DNA of 47,069 nucleotides from Bacteroidota bacterium. GTDB lineage: Bacteria > Bacteroidota > Ignavibacteria > Kryptoniales > JAKASW01. Location of the stretch: NCBI GenBank assembly GCA_021811615.1, contig JAJZNW010000132.1:1-47069 (forward strand), read 5' to 3'. How positions within the stretch are numbered: position 1 is the stretch's first letter; every line of letters starts with the position of its first letter. This document shows, piece after piece, positions 17,229-25,743 of this stretch. A program made the translations under genes and the position numbers. The notes beneath the pieces are model-generated. The model had not been told where the DNA came from. It was given only the letters and a program-made list of their open reading frames with translations, and did no database searches.

Positions 17229-17806
17229 AGACTGAGCGCAGAGTCGAGAAATTGTCGCGAGCTATCCGGTACACCCAACCCGATCTTACAGTTGTGCTCG
17301 AAAACGTCCATGATCCTCATAACGTCAGCGCAATCCTCCGTTCGTGCGATGCGGTAGGGGTGCGAAGGGTGGACCTTATGTACACTTCCGAATCGTTTCC
17401 CAAGATCGGGAAGAAAAGCTCGGCGAGTGCGTATAAATGGGTGGAACGCCGCCATTTCAAATCGGTGGGAGAGTGTTACTCCCGGCTGCGTGAAGATGGA
17501 TTCATCGTGGCCGCGAGCGTCGTCAGCGAAGATTCGGTTTCCCTGTACGACATCGATTTGCGCGGGAAAGTAGCTCTGGTATTCGGGAACGAGCACCGCG
17601 GGGTTACAGAAGAGGCATCGGCCGCAGCTGACATCAAGTTCCAGATACCGATGCACGGGATGGTTCAGAGTCTTAATGTATCGGTTGCCTGTGCGATAAC
17701 GCTTTTCGAGGCTCTAAGGCAGCGTATCAGCTCGGGAGAAGCCGGGAAGAGCAAGCTGAGCGAAGCGGAATTCGAAAAGATGCTCGAAGAGTGGACTAAG
17801 AAATAG
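17225..17806 (+). CDS. SpoU/TrmH-family RNA 2'-O-methyltransferase
   Basis: A 193-residue SPOUT-fold methyltransferase. The three family motifs are present: NVHDPHNVSAILRSCDAVGV (motif 1, with the catalytic arginine), VALVFGNEHRGV (motif 2) and IPMHGMVQSLNVSVA (motif 3, trefoil knot binding S-adenosylmethionine). The overall layout resembles TrmH, which methylates G18 of tRNA, but other tRNA or rRNA targets are possible. The ATG overlaps the stop of the EamA gene. No extra RNA-binding domain precedes the catalytic fold. Confidence 0.88.
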   Translation: MKTERRVEKLSRAIRYTQPDLTVVLENVHDPHNVSAILRSCDAVGVRRVDLMYTSESFPKIGKKSSASAYKWVERRHFKSVGECYSRLREDGFIVAASVVSEDSVSLYDIDLRGKVALVFGNEHRGVTEEASAAADIKFQIPMHGMVQSLNVSVACAITLFEALRQRISSGEAGKSKLSEAEFEKMLEEWTKK

Positions 17807-17912
17807 CGAAGTTGAGTAGGCTCTCATTTTTCTCCGCGGCGAGCTGTTTATAGCCGGTCCAATTCGCGCGCGATCGTTCGTCGATGGCCATGTATGTGGA
17901 TACCGGCAAAGG

Positions 17913-17941
17913 TTGACTTTGTCGGGACGGCTGAGTAACAT
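17913..17941 (+). promoter_or_regulatory. Possible sigma-70-like promoter before amrS
   Basis: TTGACT (17913-17918), a 17-base spacer and TAACAT (17936-17941) resemble -35/-10 boxes, about 20 bases before the amrS ATG. If the main sigma factor has Bacteroidota preferences, this match could be accidental. Confidence 0.3.
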
Positions 17942-17960
17942 TCTGTGAGTCGAGGACGCA

Positions 17961-19016
17961 ATGGCAGAGACTTTGACACTGAGAAACATACTGGAGGAGC
18001 ATACAGTTGAGGGTGAGCTTTATAGGAAGCTCGACAATGACTGGGTTCTCTGCTATTCATGCGGTCACCGCTGCAAGATAAAACCGGGCCGGGAAGGAGT
18101 CTGCCATGTCCGTTTCAACAAAGGCGGCAAGCTGTTCGTACCGTCCGGATATGCCGCGGGCGTGCAGCTTGATCCGATCGAGAAGAAGCCATTCTTCCAT
18201 GCGTTCCCGGGTTCCAATGCTCTAAGCTTCGGGATGCTGGGATGCGATTACCACTGCAGCTACTGTCAGAACTGGCTTACCAGTCAGAGCTTGAGAGACC
18301 CGTCCGCGAACGCGCTCCCCGAAGTTGTAAGTCCGGAGAAAATTGTGGAGCTCGCGATGGTGTACAAATCACCCTTCATAGTATCCACATACAATGAGCC
18401 GTTGATAACGAGCGAGTGGGCCGTTGAGATTCTTAAGCTGGCGAAGCCTTACGGTATCCGCGGCGCTTACGTTTCGAACGGTAATGCGACACCCGAAGTT
18501 TTGGAATACATACGCCCCTATGTCGATCTCTACAAAGTCGATTTGAAGGGCTTCGACGAAAGGCGATACAGGCAGCTTGGCGGGAGGCTGGATGTCGTTC
18601 TCGACACGATCGGCTCTCTGAAGGAGAAAGGCTTCTGGGTAGAGATAGTAACGCTAATTGTTCCGGGTTTCAACGACAGCGAAGGCGAACTCAGCTCAAT
18701 CGCGCGATTCATCGCGTCCGTTTCTCCTGAAATTCCATGGCATGTGACGGCGTTTCATAGTGATTACAAAATGCTCGACAGGGACAATACTTCTGTTAAG
18801 TCGTTGAGAAAAGCTGCGCTTATCGGAAGGGAAGCTGGGCTCCAGTTCGTGTATGCGGGCAATCTTCCGGGAATGGTCGAGAATCTGGAGAATACCTACT
18901 GCCCAGGATGCGGGGAGGTTCTGGTGGAGAGAGAAGGCTTCAGAATACTTAGGAACTCCATCACATCCGGAAATTGCCCGAGATGCGGCAGAAAGATTCC
19001 GGGAATATGGAAATAG
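17961..19016 (+). CDS. amrS: AmmeMemoRadiSam system radical SAM enzyme
   Basis: A 351-residue radical S-adenosylmethionine protein. The 4Fe-4S-binding CxxxCxxC is C95, C99 and C102 (GCDYHCSYCQNW). An extra N-terminal cysteine set (C31, C34, C38, C48) and a C-terminal zinc-ribbon-like pair (CPGC and CPRC) bracket the core, which also shows STYNEP, YVSNGN and KVDLKGFDE. This matches the PflA-related enzyme encoded with AMMECR1 and Memo homologues in many bacteria and archaea; its substrate is not established to my knowledge. The last ten bases overlap amrA, and amrB follows, so the three are almost certainly co-expressed. Confidence 0.92.
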   Translation: MAETLTLRNILEEHTVEGELYRKLDNDWVLCYSCGHRCKIKPGREGVCHVRFNKGGKLFVPSGYAAGVQLDPIEKKPFFHAFPGSNALSFGMLGCDYHCSYCQNWLTSQSLRDPSANALPEVVSPEKIVELAMVYKSPFIVSTYNEPLITSEWAVEILKLAKPYGIRGAYVSNGNATPEVLEYIRPYVDLYKVDLKGFDERRYRQLGGRLDVVLDTIGSLKEKGFWVEIVTLIVPGFNDSEGELSSIARFIASVSPEIPWHVTAFHSDYKMLDRDNTSVKSLRKAALIGREAGLQFVYAGNLPGMVENLENTYCPGCGEVLVEREGFRILRNSITSGNCPRCGRKIPGIWK

Positions 19017-19603
19017 ACCTTTCATTCACTTCGGAAGAGAAAGCGGAACTTCTTAGGATTGCGAAAGAGTCTGTAACTGCCGTGGTCGGCGGGAGGAAAT
19101 ATGAACCTCCTGTGCCGGAGGGGGCGAGGCTCCGCCAGAAGGCGGGAGCATTCGTTACCCTGCATCTTCATGGCGAACTAAGAGGGTGCATCGGCCTTAT
19201 CGAACCTCATCTGCCATTATACGAGACCGTCGCTGAGATGGCGGCAAAATCCGCCATGGCAGATCCTCGCTTCGAGAGCGTGACGAAGTCGGAGTTGGCA
19301 GATATCGAGTTTGAGATATCCGTCCTCTCTCCTCTGGAGAGAGTCGTCAATACCGGAGATGTCGTCGTCGGCCGACACGGAGTGATGATCGAGAAAGGAT
19401 ATTATCGCGGCCTTCTACTGCCCCAGGTAGCGACGGAGAACGGCTGGGACAGGGAGCAATTCCTGAGGTACGTTTGCGTCAAGGCCGGACTTCACAAGGA
19501 AGCTTATCTTGATGCCGATTCGAAGATTTCCGTCTTCACTGCGGAAGTTTTCGGGGAAGAATCGAAAGGCAAAAAGGAGAGTGATATTGCCGAGAGAAAT
19601 TGA
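19007..19603 (+). CDS. amrA: AMMECR1-domain protein (AmmeMemoRadiSam protein A)
   Basis: A 198-residue AMMECR1-fold protein. The diagnostic LRGCIG motif is present (GELRGCIGLIEP), with AAKSAMADPRF and EIEKGYYRGLLLPQVA-like residues further on (MIEKGYYRGLLLPQVA) and TENGWDREQFL. The start is ATG 19007, which overlaps the end of amrS by ten bases; an earlier in-frame ATG lies deeper inside amrS. The biochemical role of the family is unknown; the conserved cysteine in LRGCIG suggests a reactive or ligand residue. It is followed by amrB, whose start lies within the last 20 bases of this gene. Confidence 0.9.
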   Translation: MEIDLSFTSEEKAELLRIAKESVTAVVGGRKYEPPVPEGARLRQKAGAFVTLHLHGELRGCIGLIEPHLPLYETVAEMAAKSAMADPRFESVTKSELADIEFEISVLSPLERVVNTGDVVVGRHGVMIEKGYYRGLLLPQVATENGWDREQFLRYVCVKAGLHKEAYLDADSKISVFTAEVFGEESKGKKESDIAERN

Positions 19604-20429
19604 CTATGTCCGCCCCCCTTCGGTCGCCGGGCTGTTCTATCCCGCAGATAAGGATGAATTGGAATCGACGTGTCGAATGCTCCTTGACGAAGCAAAATCC
19701 GACGTGAAGGCGGTGCCCTCTCGCAAAATTTTCGGAATCGTAGCGCCCCATGCCGGGTATCAATACAGTGGTTACACCGCAGCACACGGTTACTCACTCC
19801 TGCGGCCGGGCGAATTCGAAAGTGTAATTATCGTCTCTCCGAGTCATCGCGAGTACTTTGATGGCATTTCAGTCTTCTCAGGGAAATCATACTCGACACC
19901 CATTGGCGAGGTGGAGGTTGATGTCAAGATGCGGGAGCTTTTCATGGAAACGGCTGCGGAGTGGGTAATTGAATCGAGAGCCGGGCACAAGGCCGAACAT
20001 GCGCTTGAAGTTCAACTCCCGTTTCTGCAATTGAGCTTAGGAACCTTCAAGCTGCTCCCCATTGTGATGGGAGACCAGAAGAGAAAATATTGTGAGTCGT
20101 TAGGTAAAGTGATAGCGGACCTCACCGGGAAGGGGGACACACTCGTGGTGGCAAGTTCCGATCTGTCACATTATTACGATTACGACACGGCAAATGAGTT
20201 GGATAGGGTCTGCACTGCAGATGTTTCGGCGTTGGACCCGGATAAGCTGATCGAAGATCTCGAAAGTCGGCGTTGTGAAGCTTGCGGTGGCGGACCTATC
20301 TCGTCATTACTGTTCGCAGCGCGAATGAAGGGCGGCATGGAAGGGAGTATTCTTTATCACTGTAATTCCGGAGATACGACCGGCGATAAGAGCGGTGTGG
20401 TCGGATACTTGTCCGCTGTGATCGCGTGA
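19587..20429 (+). CDS. amrB: Memo-family protein (AmmeMemoRadiSam protein B)
   Basis: A 280-residue homologue of human MEMO1, related in fold to class III extradiol dioxygenases. Putative metal ligands are conserved: H55 (APHAGYQYSG), H87 (SPSHREY) and C233 (EACGGGPISS), equivalent to the human H49/H81/C244 site, with D192 and H195 in SSDLSHYYDYD nearby. The start is taken as TTG 19587 because AAGGAG (19574-19579) lies seven bases upstream; GTG 19581 is too close. This overlaps the end of amrA by 17 bases. MEMO1 has been reported to bind iron or copper; the bacterial function is open. Confidence 0.9.
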   Translation: MPREIDYVRPPSVAGLFYPADKDELESTCRMLLDEAKSDVKAVPSRKIFGIVAPHAGYQYSGYTAAHGYSLLRPGEFESVIIVSPSHREYFDGISVFSGKSYSTPIGEVEVDVKMRELFMETAAEWVIESRAGHKAEHALEVQLPFLQLSLGTFKLLPIVMGDQKRKYCESLGKVIADLTGKGDTLVVASSDLSHYYDYDTANELDRVCTADVSALDPDKLIEDLESRRCEACGGGPISSLLFAARMKGGMEGSILYHCNSGDTTGDKSGVVGYLSAVIA

Positions 20430-21316
20430 ACGGGATGGGTCGTCGATTCTCTCTGGTCGGTCCCGGGCGAGTCGGCTCGAGCCTCGCGCTCGCCTTGACG
20501 AAGCGCGGATGGAGATGCGACACTCTGGTCACGGGACGAAGCCCGAAGTCCGCGGTAAGAGAACTCCAGAATCACTTTCCCTCAAGCAGGATCGTTCAGA
20601 CTTCCTTGTCGCTCGGAAGCCGATTTGACGTACTTTTCCTGACCGTGACCGACGATAAAATTGAAGAGACAGCCTGTGAGCTGGCTAAGAGCGCCAGCTT
20701 TGATTGGGAAAGGAAATCCGTCTTTCATGTCAGCGGTTTTGCGAAAGTAGACGTCTTAAGTAGCCTGGAGAAACTTGGTGCTGCAGTCGGTGCGTTTCAC
20801 CCGATTTCGCCGTTCGCTGTAAGATATGTCCCCGAGAGGGCCGAGGGAATTTCCTATGACTTTTTAGGTGATGTTACGGCGCTGGCGATGGCACGGCGGT
20901 TGGCTTTGGCGCTGTCGTCGAGGCTCATTGTCCTCAAGAGTGAGAGGGAGAGACAGATTCTACATATCGCCAGTGTAATCGTTTCGAATTTCACCGTGAT
21001 AGGCTCTCGAGCCGCCGAAGAGATGCTGGCTGGATTTGTAGACCGAAGGGATATCGACAGGCTGACACATGATTTACTCGCGTCGACTCTTGACAATCTT
21101 GAAAATTCCGACGGGGGAAAAGCGTTGACAGGTCCGCTGGCACGTGCAGACGAAGAAGTAATTTCGAACCATCTTAAGTCGCTTGCAAATAAACATACAT
21201 TGTTGCAGTTTTACAGGTCTTCGTCGCTGCTCGGAATAGAAATGCTGATAAACGAAGAGCGCGATCCGAAACGGAGGCGCAATCTGACAAAAATCAAGAA
21301 ACTTCTGGAGGGATAA
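20426..21316 (+). CDS. Rossmann-fold DUF2520-type dehydrogenase-like protein
   Basis: A 296-residue protein with an N-terminal dinucleotide-binding fold (FSLVGPGRVGSSLALAL, about residues 8-24) and a helical C-terminal half matching the DUF2520 domain, with GAFHPISPFA in between. Relatives look like ketopantoate, prephenate or F420-dependent reductases, but no substrate is known. The GTG at 20426 overlaps the amrB stop (GTGA); ATG 20435 is an alternative start three codons in. The close coupling to the AmmeMemoRadiSam genes makes a functional link possible. Its stop overlaps the next ATG (TAATG). Confidence 0.82.
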   Translation: MNGMGRRFSLVGPGRVGSSLALALTKRGWRCDTLVTGRSPKSAVRELQNHFPSSRIVQTSLSLGSRFDVLFLTVTDDKIEETACELAKSASFDWERKSVFHVSGFAKVDVLSSLEKLGAAVGAFHPISPFAVRYVPERAEGISYDFLGDVTALAMARRLALALSSRLIVLKSERERQILHIASVIVSNFTVIGSRAAEEMLAGFVDRRDIDRLTHDLLASTLDNLENSDGGKALTGPLARADEEVISNHLKSLANKHTLLQFYRSSSLLGIEMLINEERDPKRRRNLTKIKKLLEG

Positions 21317-22392
21317 TGCACTTCAAGGCGCTCATCGCCAGCGGCGGTCGCGGAACCCGTTTGAGGCCGATCACCCACACACAAAACAAACACCTTATCC
21401 CGATAGCTAACAAGCCTATACTTCACTATGCGATCGAGGCGGCTGTGTCGGCAGGGATAAAAGAAATCGGAATCGTCACGAATGCAGAGAGCGATGAAGT
21501 GCCGAAGGCGATAGGCGACGGGTCCCGATGGGGAGTGAAGATTACTTACATTCCTCAGGATGCACCGAGTGGGCTCGCACATGTGGTGAAGATATCGGAA
21601 GCTTTCATCGGCAAAGACAACTTCATATTTTACCTTGGCGACAACATGGTAGTTGGGGGGGTCAGGAAGTATCTTGACGAATTTGAACGTAGCGGGGCCA
21701 GTTGTTTTTTGACACTGGCAAAAGTAAAGGATCCCGAGAGATTTGGAGTGCCCGAGATCAGGAACGGCATGATAGTCGGAGTCGAGGAAAAGCCGAAGAA
21801 GCCTAAAAGCAGTTTCGCCGTTGCCGGGATATATATTTACGATCATCACATCTTTGAGGCGGTAAACAAAATAAAGCCGAGCGCCCGCGGCGAACTCGAG
21901 ATTTCCGATGCCCACCAGTTTCTCATCGATCACGGTTTCAAAGTCGGGTTCTCAGAGATCACCGGGTGGTGGAAGGACACGGGGAAGCCGCTGGATCTCC
22001 TTGAGGCAAACAGATTGATACTCGAGAACATAGATCCAAATATCGAGGAAAATGTCGACGTGGATGAACATAGTGACGTTGCGGGCCGTGTTGTCCTGCA
22101 GAAAGGATGCAGGATAGTCAATAGCAAGGTACGCGGCCCCGCAATCATCGGGGAAGGTGCAGTTGTGGAGAATAGTTATGTCGGCCCGTTTACGTCTATA
22201 GGTGCCGGGACGACCGTCGTCAATAGTGAAGTTGAATACAGCATAGTTCTCAAAGGCTGCAAGATACTCGATGCTGGGATGCGAATCGAAGGGAGTCTGC
22301 TCGGGAACGACGTGGAAATTGTCCGCGCGGATGGAAAGCCGCGCGTACAGAGATTTATGATCGGAGACCAGAGCCGGGTCGAAGTCTCTTAA
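21316..22392 (+). CDS. Glucose-1-phosphate thymidylyltransferase-like nucleotidyltransferase
   Basis: A 358-residue sugar-nucleotide pyrophosphorylase of the long RmlA/StrD type. The N-terminal catalytic domain shows IASGGRGTRLRPITHTQNKH, PIANKPILHYAIE, FYLGDNMVVGG, PERFGVPEI, VEEKPKKPKS and GWWKDTGKPLDLLEANR. Residues about 240-345 form hexapeptide repeats of a left-handed beta-helix (VVLQKGC, GPAIIGEGAVVENSYVGPF). It would make dTDP-glucose or a similar NDP-sugar. No other dTDP-rhamnose genes (rmlB, C, D) are near, so the downstream sugar is unknown. The start overlaps the preceding stop. Confidence 0.87.
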   Translation: MHFKALIASGGRGTRLRPITHTQNKHLIPIANKPILHYAIEAAVSAGIKEIGIVTNAESDEVPKAIGDGSRWGVKITYIPQDAPSGLAHVVKISEAFIGKDNFIFYLGDNMVVGGVRKYLDEFERSGASCFLTLAKVKDPERFGVPEIRNGMIVGVEEKPKKPKSSFAVAGIYIYDHHIFEAVNKIKPSARGELEISDAHQFLIDHGFKVGFSEITGWWKDTGKPLDLLEANRLILENIDPNIEENVDVDEHSDVAGRVVLQKGCRIVNSKVRGPAIIGEGAVVENSYVGPFTSIGAGTTVVNSEVEYSIVLKGCKILDAGMRIEGSLLGNDVEIVRADGKPRVQRFMIGDQSRVEVS

Positions 22393-22410
22393 CATAAGGA
22401 GTAAATTGCC

Positions 22411-23193
22411 ATGGCACCGGAATCAGTTCTGTATCAGATTAAGGGGCACGCGGCCATTATCACGATCAATCGGCCCGATAAATTGAATGCTCTCAATGAA
22501 AGTGTTCTTGGAGAGTTGAACGTTTCTCTCGACAAGGCGGAGGCGGACCGCAATGTTTCGGCAGTGGTCATTACAGGTGCCGGGGATAAAGCTTTTGTGG
22601 CAGGTGCCGACATTGCTCGGCTCAGCGAGTTGACCGTCATAACAGCGAGGGAGTTCGTCGAGCGGGGGCAGACTCTCTTTAACAGAATTGAGAAATTTCC
22701 GAAACCAGTAATTGCCGCAGTCAACGGCTATGCTCTCGGAGGTGGTAGCGAACTCGCCTGGGCATGCCACATCAGGATTGCTTCCAGGAACGCCAGATTC
22801 GGTCAACCTGAGGTGAATTTGGGTATCATACCGGGATATGGGGGAACCCAGCGGCTCCCGAGGCTGGTCGGTCGCGGCATCGCCACTGAGCTTATCGTTA
22901 CCGGGAATCAGATTGAAGCTGAGACTGCACTTGCAATGCGCCTCGTGAACAAAGTTGTCGAGCAGGCGGAGTTACTTCCAGCAGCACTTGAACTTGTGGA
23001 GTCGATTTCGCAACGCGCGCCCTTTGCCGTGCGCCTCGCACTTCAGGCCATCGATGCAGCAGTTCAACTCCCGCAGGATGAAGGGATGAAACTGGAAGCT
23101 CAGCTGTTTGCACTTTCGTGCGGTACTGCGGATCATAAGGAGGGAGCCTCAGCATTTTTGGAGAAACGTAAACCTGTCTGGAAGGGAGCCTGA
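22411..23193 (+). CDS. Enoyl-CoA hydratase (crotonase family)
   Basis: A 260-residue crotonase-fold enzyme hydrating trans-2-enoyl-CoA in beta-oxidation. The oxyanion-hole segments KAFVAGADI and NGYALGGGSELAWACH and the catalytic glutamates E114 (GGGSE) and E134 (GQPEVNLGIIPG), exactly 20 residues apart as in rat hydratase (E144/E164), are all present. A good AAGGAG ribosome-binding site precedes the ATG. It stands alone here; its likely partners (acyl-CoA dehydrogenase, 3-hydroxyacyl-CoA dehydrogenase, thiolase) are about 12 kb to the right. Confidence 0.93.
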   Translation: MAPESVLYQIKGHAAIITINRPDKLNALNESVLGELNVSLDKAEADRNVSAVVITGAGDKAFVAGADIARLSELTVITAREFVERGQTLFNRIEKFPKPVIAAVNGYALGGGSELAWACHIRIASRNARFGQPEVNLGIIPGYGGTQRLPRLVGRGIATELIVTGNQIEAETALAMRLVNKVVEQAELLPAALELVESISQRAPFAVRLALQAIDAAVQLPQDEGMKLEAQLFALSCGTADHKEGASAFLEKRKPVWKGA

Positions 23194-23504
23194 ACCGAGG
23201 TCCGGTGTGAGATGTTTTCCCGAATTTGACAGCTGACGGAGTCATCTTACCATCTGGCTTACCTGATGAGGAATGGGTGCGATATAGATTTCATAAGTCG
23301 GCTCCGGAAGTGTAAGCGGGGGTGGACTTCGGTGCAAACGGGGGCCGGAGCTTGCCAGCTGATTCAAATTAGGGAATCGTAATCTCGCGAAGACTCGTGG
23401 AATGCAAGTCAAGAACGGACTTGAGATCGGCGAAGGTTCTGATTGAGGGTACAATCGGGTACGTGCGTTTTTTAACCCCTCAGATTTTCGTAAATTACAG
23501 TGCA
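23194..23504 (+). other. 311-base gap with stem-loops before mnmA
   Basis: No protein gene is supported. Two stem-loops are visible: GCTCCGG (23301-23307) with CCGGAGC (23345-23351) enclosing about 37 bases that contain a short AAGT/ACTT inner pairing, and CAAGTC (23405-23410) with GACTTG (23418-23423) around a 7-base loop. A T-run at 23468-23473 lies too far from either to make a classical terminator. No known RNA family is recognised. The right end holds the candidate mnmA promoter. Confidence 0.4.
23468..23504 (+). promoter_or_regulatory. Possible Bacteroidota-type promoter for mnmA
   Basis: TTTT (23468-23471), 19 bases, TAAATTAC (23491-23498) is a partial match to TTTG-N19-TAnnTTTG with the right spacing. 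The mnmA ATG at 23505 is only six bases further and lacks a Shine-Dalgarno, the same geometry as at alr. Weaker match than alr. Confidence 0.4.
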
Positions 23505-24617
23505 ATGAAAGATCCCGCAAAGAATTCCCGCGTCGTTGTGGCAATGAGCGGAGGAGTGGACTCCTCTGTTGCCGCCGTCCTCATGGCCGAGCGGGGCTAC
23601 GACGTTATTGGTGTGACTATCAAGACGTATGACTACGAGGATGTCGGAGGCAACGACAACCGGGACTCGAGCTGCTGTTCTATCGACGGCATCAATATGG
23701 CACGGAGCATCGCGAACAAATATGGCTTTCCACATTACGTGTTTGATTTCAGCGACAGGTTCAGGCGTGAGGTGATCGATGAGTTTGCCAACGAGTATCT
23801 GGCTGGCAGGACTCCCAACCCTTGTGTCATTTGTAACAGGAAGATCAAGTGGGAGTATTTGCTGGAGAAAGCTGAGAGTCTCGGTGCCGATTCGATTTGC
23901 ACCGGGCATTATGCAAATGTCAGATACAGCGAAGCGCTTGGGCGCTTCATTCTGTCCAAAGGTAAAGACAACAGTAAGGATCAGTCCTACGCACTTTACG
24001 GTTTGACACAGGAGAGTCTGAGTAGGACGGTTTTCCCGCTCGGAGAAATGACAAAGGCGGAAGTCAGGGAACTGGCTGCTAATCGCGGCATAGCCAGTGC
24101 TTCGAAACCGGAGAGCTACGAGATCTGTTTCGTAGCGGACAACAACTATGCAAGGTTCCTTCGTGACTACGTACCGGGGCTCGGCGAGAAGCTGCAGGGA
24201 GGGAACATTGTTTTTGACGGCAAAAACGTCGGAGCACATCAGGGCTACGCATTTTATACGATCGGTCAAAGACGAGGACTTGGCATCAGCCATAGCACAC
24301 CTCTTTATGTAAGAAGCATCGACCCTGTCAACAATATTGTAGAAGTAGATGTTGATGAGAAGTTATATTCGAGAGGGCTCACTGCCGAGCAGGTGAACAT
24401 GGTAAAATACGACGCTATCCCTGCCGGTGGGAAGTTCAGAGCCAAGATTCGTTATAAAGATGGCGGCGCAGACTGTACCGTAACATCTACAGATGTAGAA
24501 CAGCTTCAGCTCACATTTGACAAGCCCCGCAGGGCAGTTACCCCCGGGCAGAGCGTCGTCATTTATGAAGATGACGACGTGGTTGCCGGCGGAATTATTT
24601 CCAACACATTAGAATGA
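23505..24617 (+). CDS. mnmA: tRNA-specific 2-thiouridylase MnmA
   Basis: A 370-residue enzyme that thiolates U34 of tRNAs for Glu, Gln and Lys. The PP-loop AMSGGVDSSVAA (about 13-24) binds ATP; the catalytic cysteine pair lies in NPCVICNRKIKW and SYEICFV. Also seen are CTGHYAN, KGKDNSKDQSY and YTIGQRRGLGI. The start is ATG 23505, where the family's N-terminus begins; the frame is open further left but without conserved sequence. The SYEICFV motif replaces the more usual SQDICF. A receiver-domain gene follows after one base, so the two are likely co-transcribed. Confidence 0.94.
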   Translation: MKDPAKNSRVVVAMSGGVDSSVAAVLMAERGYDVIGVTIKTYDYEDVGGNDNRDSSCCSIDGINMARSIANKYGFPHYVFDFSDRFRREVIDEFANEYLAGRTPNPCVICNRKIKWEYLLEKAESLGADSICTGHYANVRYSEALGRFILSKGKDNSKDQSYALYGLTQESLSRTVFPLGEMTKAEVRELAANRGIASASKPESYEICFVADNNYARFLRDYVPGLGEKLQGGNIVFDGKNVGAHQGYAFYTIGQRRGLGISHSTPLYVRSIDPVNNIVEVDVDEKLYSRGLTAEQVNMVKYDAIPAGGKFRAKIRYKDGGADCTVTSTDVEQLQLTFDKPRRAVTPGQSVVIYEDDDVVAGGIISNTLE

Positions 24618-24618
24618 A

Positions 24619-25026
24619 ATGCCAGCATTTACAATATTAGTCGCAGACGACGACGAATCGCAACGGAATATCCAGAAATTGGTTTTGGCCGAGGTTGCGA
24701 GAACATTGGGAGCCGAGGTCAGGATTGACGAAGCCAAAGACAGTCTCCAGACCAGGAAGTTCCTTGAGAAACAGAGATATGACATAGTTGTCCTTGATAA
24801 CGAATTCAAGGATGAACTGTCACCCGGCCATCTTCCGGGCATCGCTCTGCTTCAATTAATGAGGAAGGGGGGGCTCAACATGAAGTCGCCGACTATTTTC
24901 CTCACAGGCGATCCATACGAGACTCTGAGACCGATGGCGGAGAAGTACAGCGCTATATATTACCAGAAGGCGAAGGCGGATACCGAGGAAATGACCCAAA
25001 TGTATATCAAACTTCTCTCCAGGTAG
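24619..25026 (+). CDS. Stand-alone response-regulator receiver domain
   Basis: A 135-residue single-domain receiver. Acidic pocket residues D10-D11-D12 (VADDDES), the phospho-acceptor D60 (IVVLDNEFKD), a threonine in IFLTGDP and a lysine in YYQKAKAD fit the CheY-like pattern. The loop after D60 is longer than usual (NEFKDELSPGHLPG). There is no output domain. It begins one base after the mnmA stop, an unusual place for a signalling gene. The kinase gene at 26257-27876 is nearby but on the other strand, in an operon that converges on this gene; partnership is possible, not shown. Confidence 0.83.
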   Translation: MPAFTILVADDDESQRNIQKLVLAEVARTLGAEVRIDEAKDSLQTRKFLEKQRYDIVVLDNEFKDELSPGHLPGIALLQLMRKGGLNMKSPTIFLTGDPYETLRPMAEKYSAIYYQKAKADTEEMTQMYIKLLSR

Positions 25027-25050
25027 AATTCAGGACGCGGCGTAACTTCG

Positions 25051-25743
25051 TCACTTTTCTATCACTACAACCAGGTGCTGCGCCTTGTCCGTAAGCTTCA
25101 CCAGCGTCAGATCGAAAGCCCTCCACAGCCAGAGCGGCAGGTTTTTGAAGAGCCTGGGCGCGCGAGCGAGTACGAGTACCTTACTGCCAAATATATGTGC
25201 CTCTTTTCGGCTCCGGTCGGGGAAAAGCGACAGCAATCCGCCTTCATCGAAGCTATGAAGATGTGAGTTCCAGGGGGTGATTTCGTTGCAATGGATGCAG
25301 AGCGTGTAGCGCAACTTTTCCTTGTAAGGGGTTGATATGATCGCTTTGCCGCCCGGCTTGAGGACTCTCCAGATTTCTCTTGCGGCCATTGAAGGGTCGT
25401 TCAGGTGCTCGATAATCTCCGAGGCGACTACGAGCTCCTGCGACTCGTCTTTGAAAGGAAGGTGGTGGGCGTCAGCCAAAACGGGTATCGAAGTATCCGA
25501 CTTAAGGAGTAGAAGATTCTTCGGAGACAAATCGACGAAGAGAATTTCTTCGTGTGGTATGAAAGATGTCCAGCCGCTCCCGCTCCCGATGTCGAGAACC
25601 TTTCTGGTTTTTCCCGACAGATTCAGAAGGAATTTTCTGAACAGCTTTTCGTATGCTTTGTCGGTCGGATCCTGATTGGTGAAGTAATCGAACTTTTCGG
25701 CATCATTACGATAGTGCTCGACATAATTTTCGCAGCGATTCAC
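25051..25743 (-). CDS. Class I SAM-dependent methyltransferase
   Basis: A 230-residue methyltransferase of the Methyltransf_11/UbiE-like kind. Motif I is VLDIGSGSGWTSF (about 49-61), followed by VDLSPKNL, ADAHHLPFKDES and the post-motif VLKPGGKAIISTPY. The C-terminal 80 residues carry CIHCNEITPWNSHLHSF, a variable substrate region. The substrate is unknown. The GTG start overlaps the stop of the macrodomain gene (GTGA on the minus strand), making it the third gene of a kinase-macrodomain-methyltransferase operon. It ends 24 bases from the convergent receiver gene without an obvious terminator between. Confidence 0.85.
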   Translation of the reverse strand: MNRCENYVEHYRNDAEKFDYFTNQDPTDKAYEKLFRKFLLNLSGKTRKVLDIGSGSGWTSFIPHEEILFVDLSPKNLLLLKSDTSIPVLADAHHLPFKDESQELVVASEIIEHLNDPSMAAREIWRVLKPGGKAIISTPYKEKLRYTLCIHCNEITPWNSHLHSFDEGGLLSLFPDRSRKEAHIFGSKVLVLARAPRLFKNLPLWLWRAFDLTLVKLTDKAQHLVVVIEK

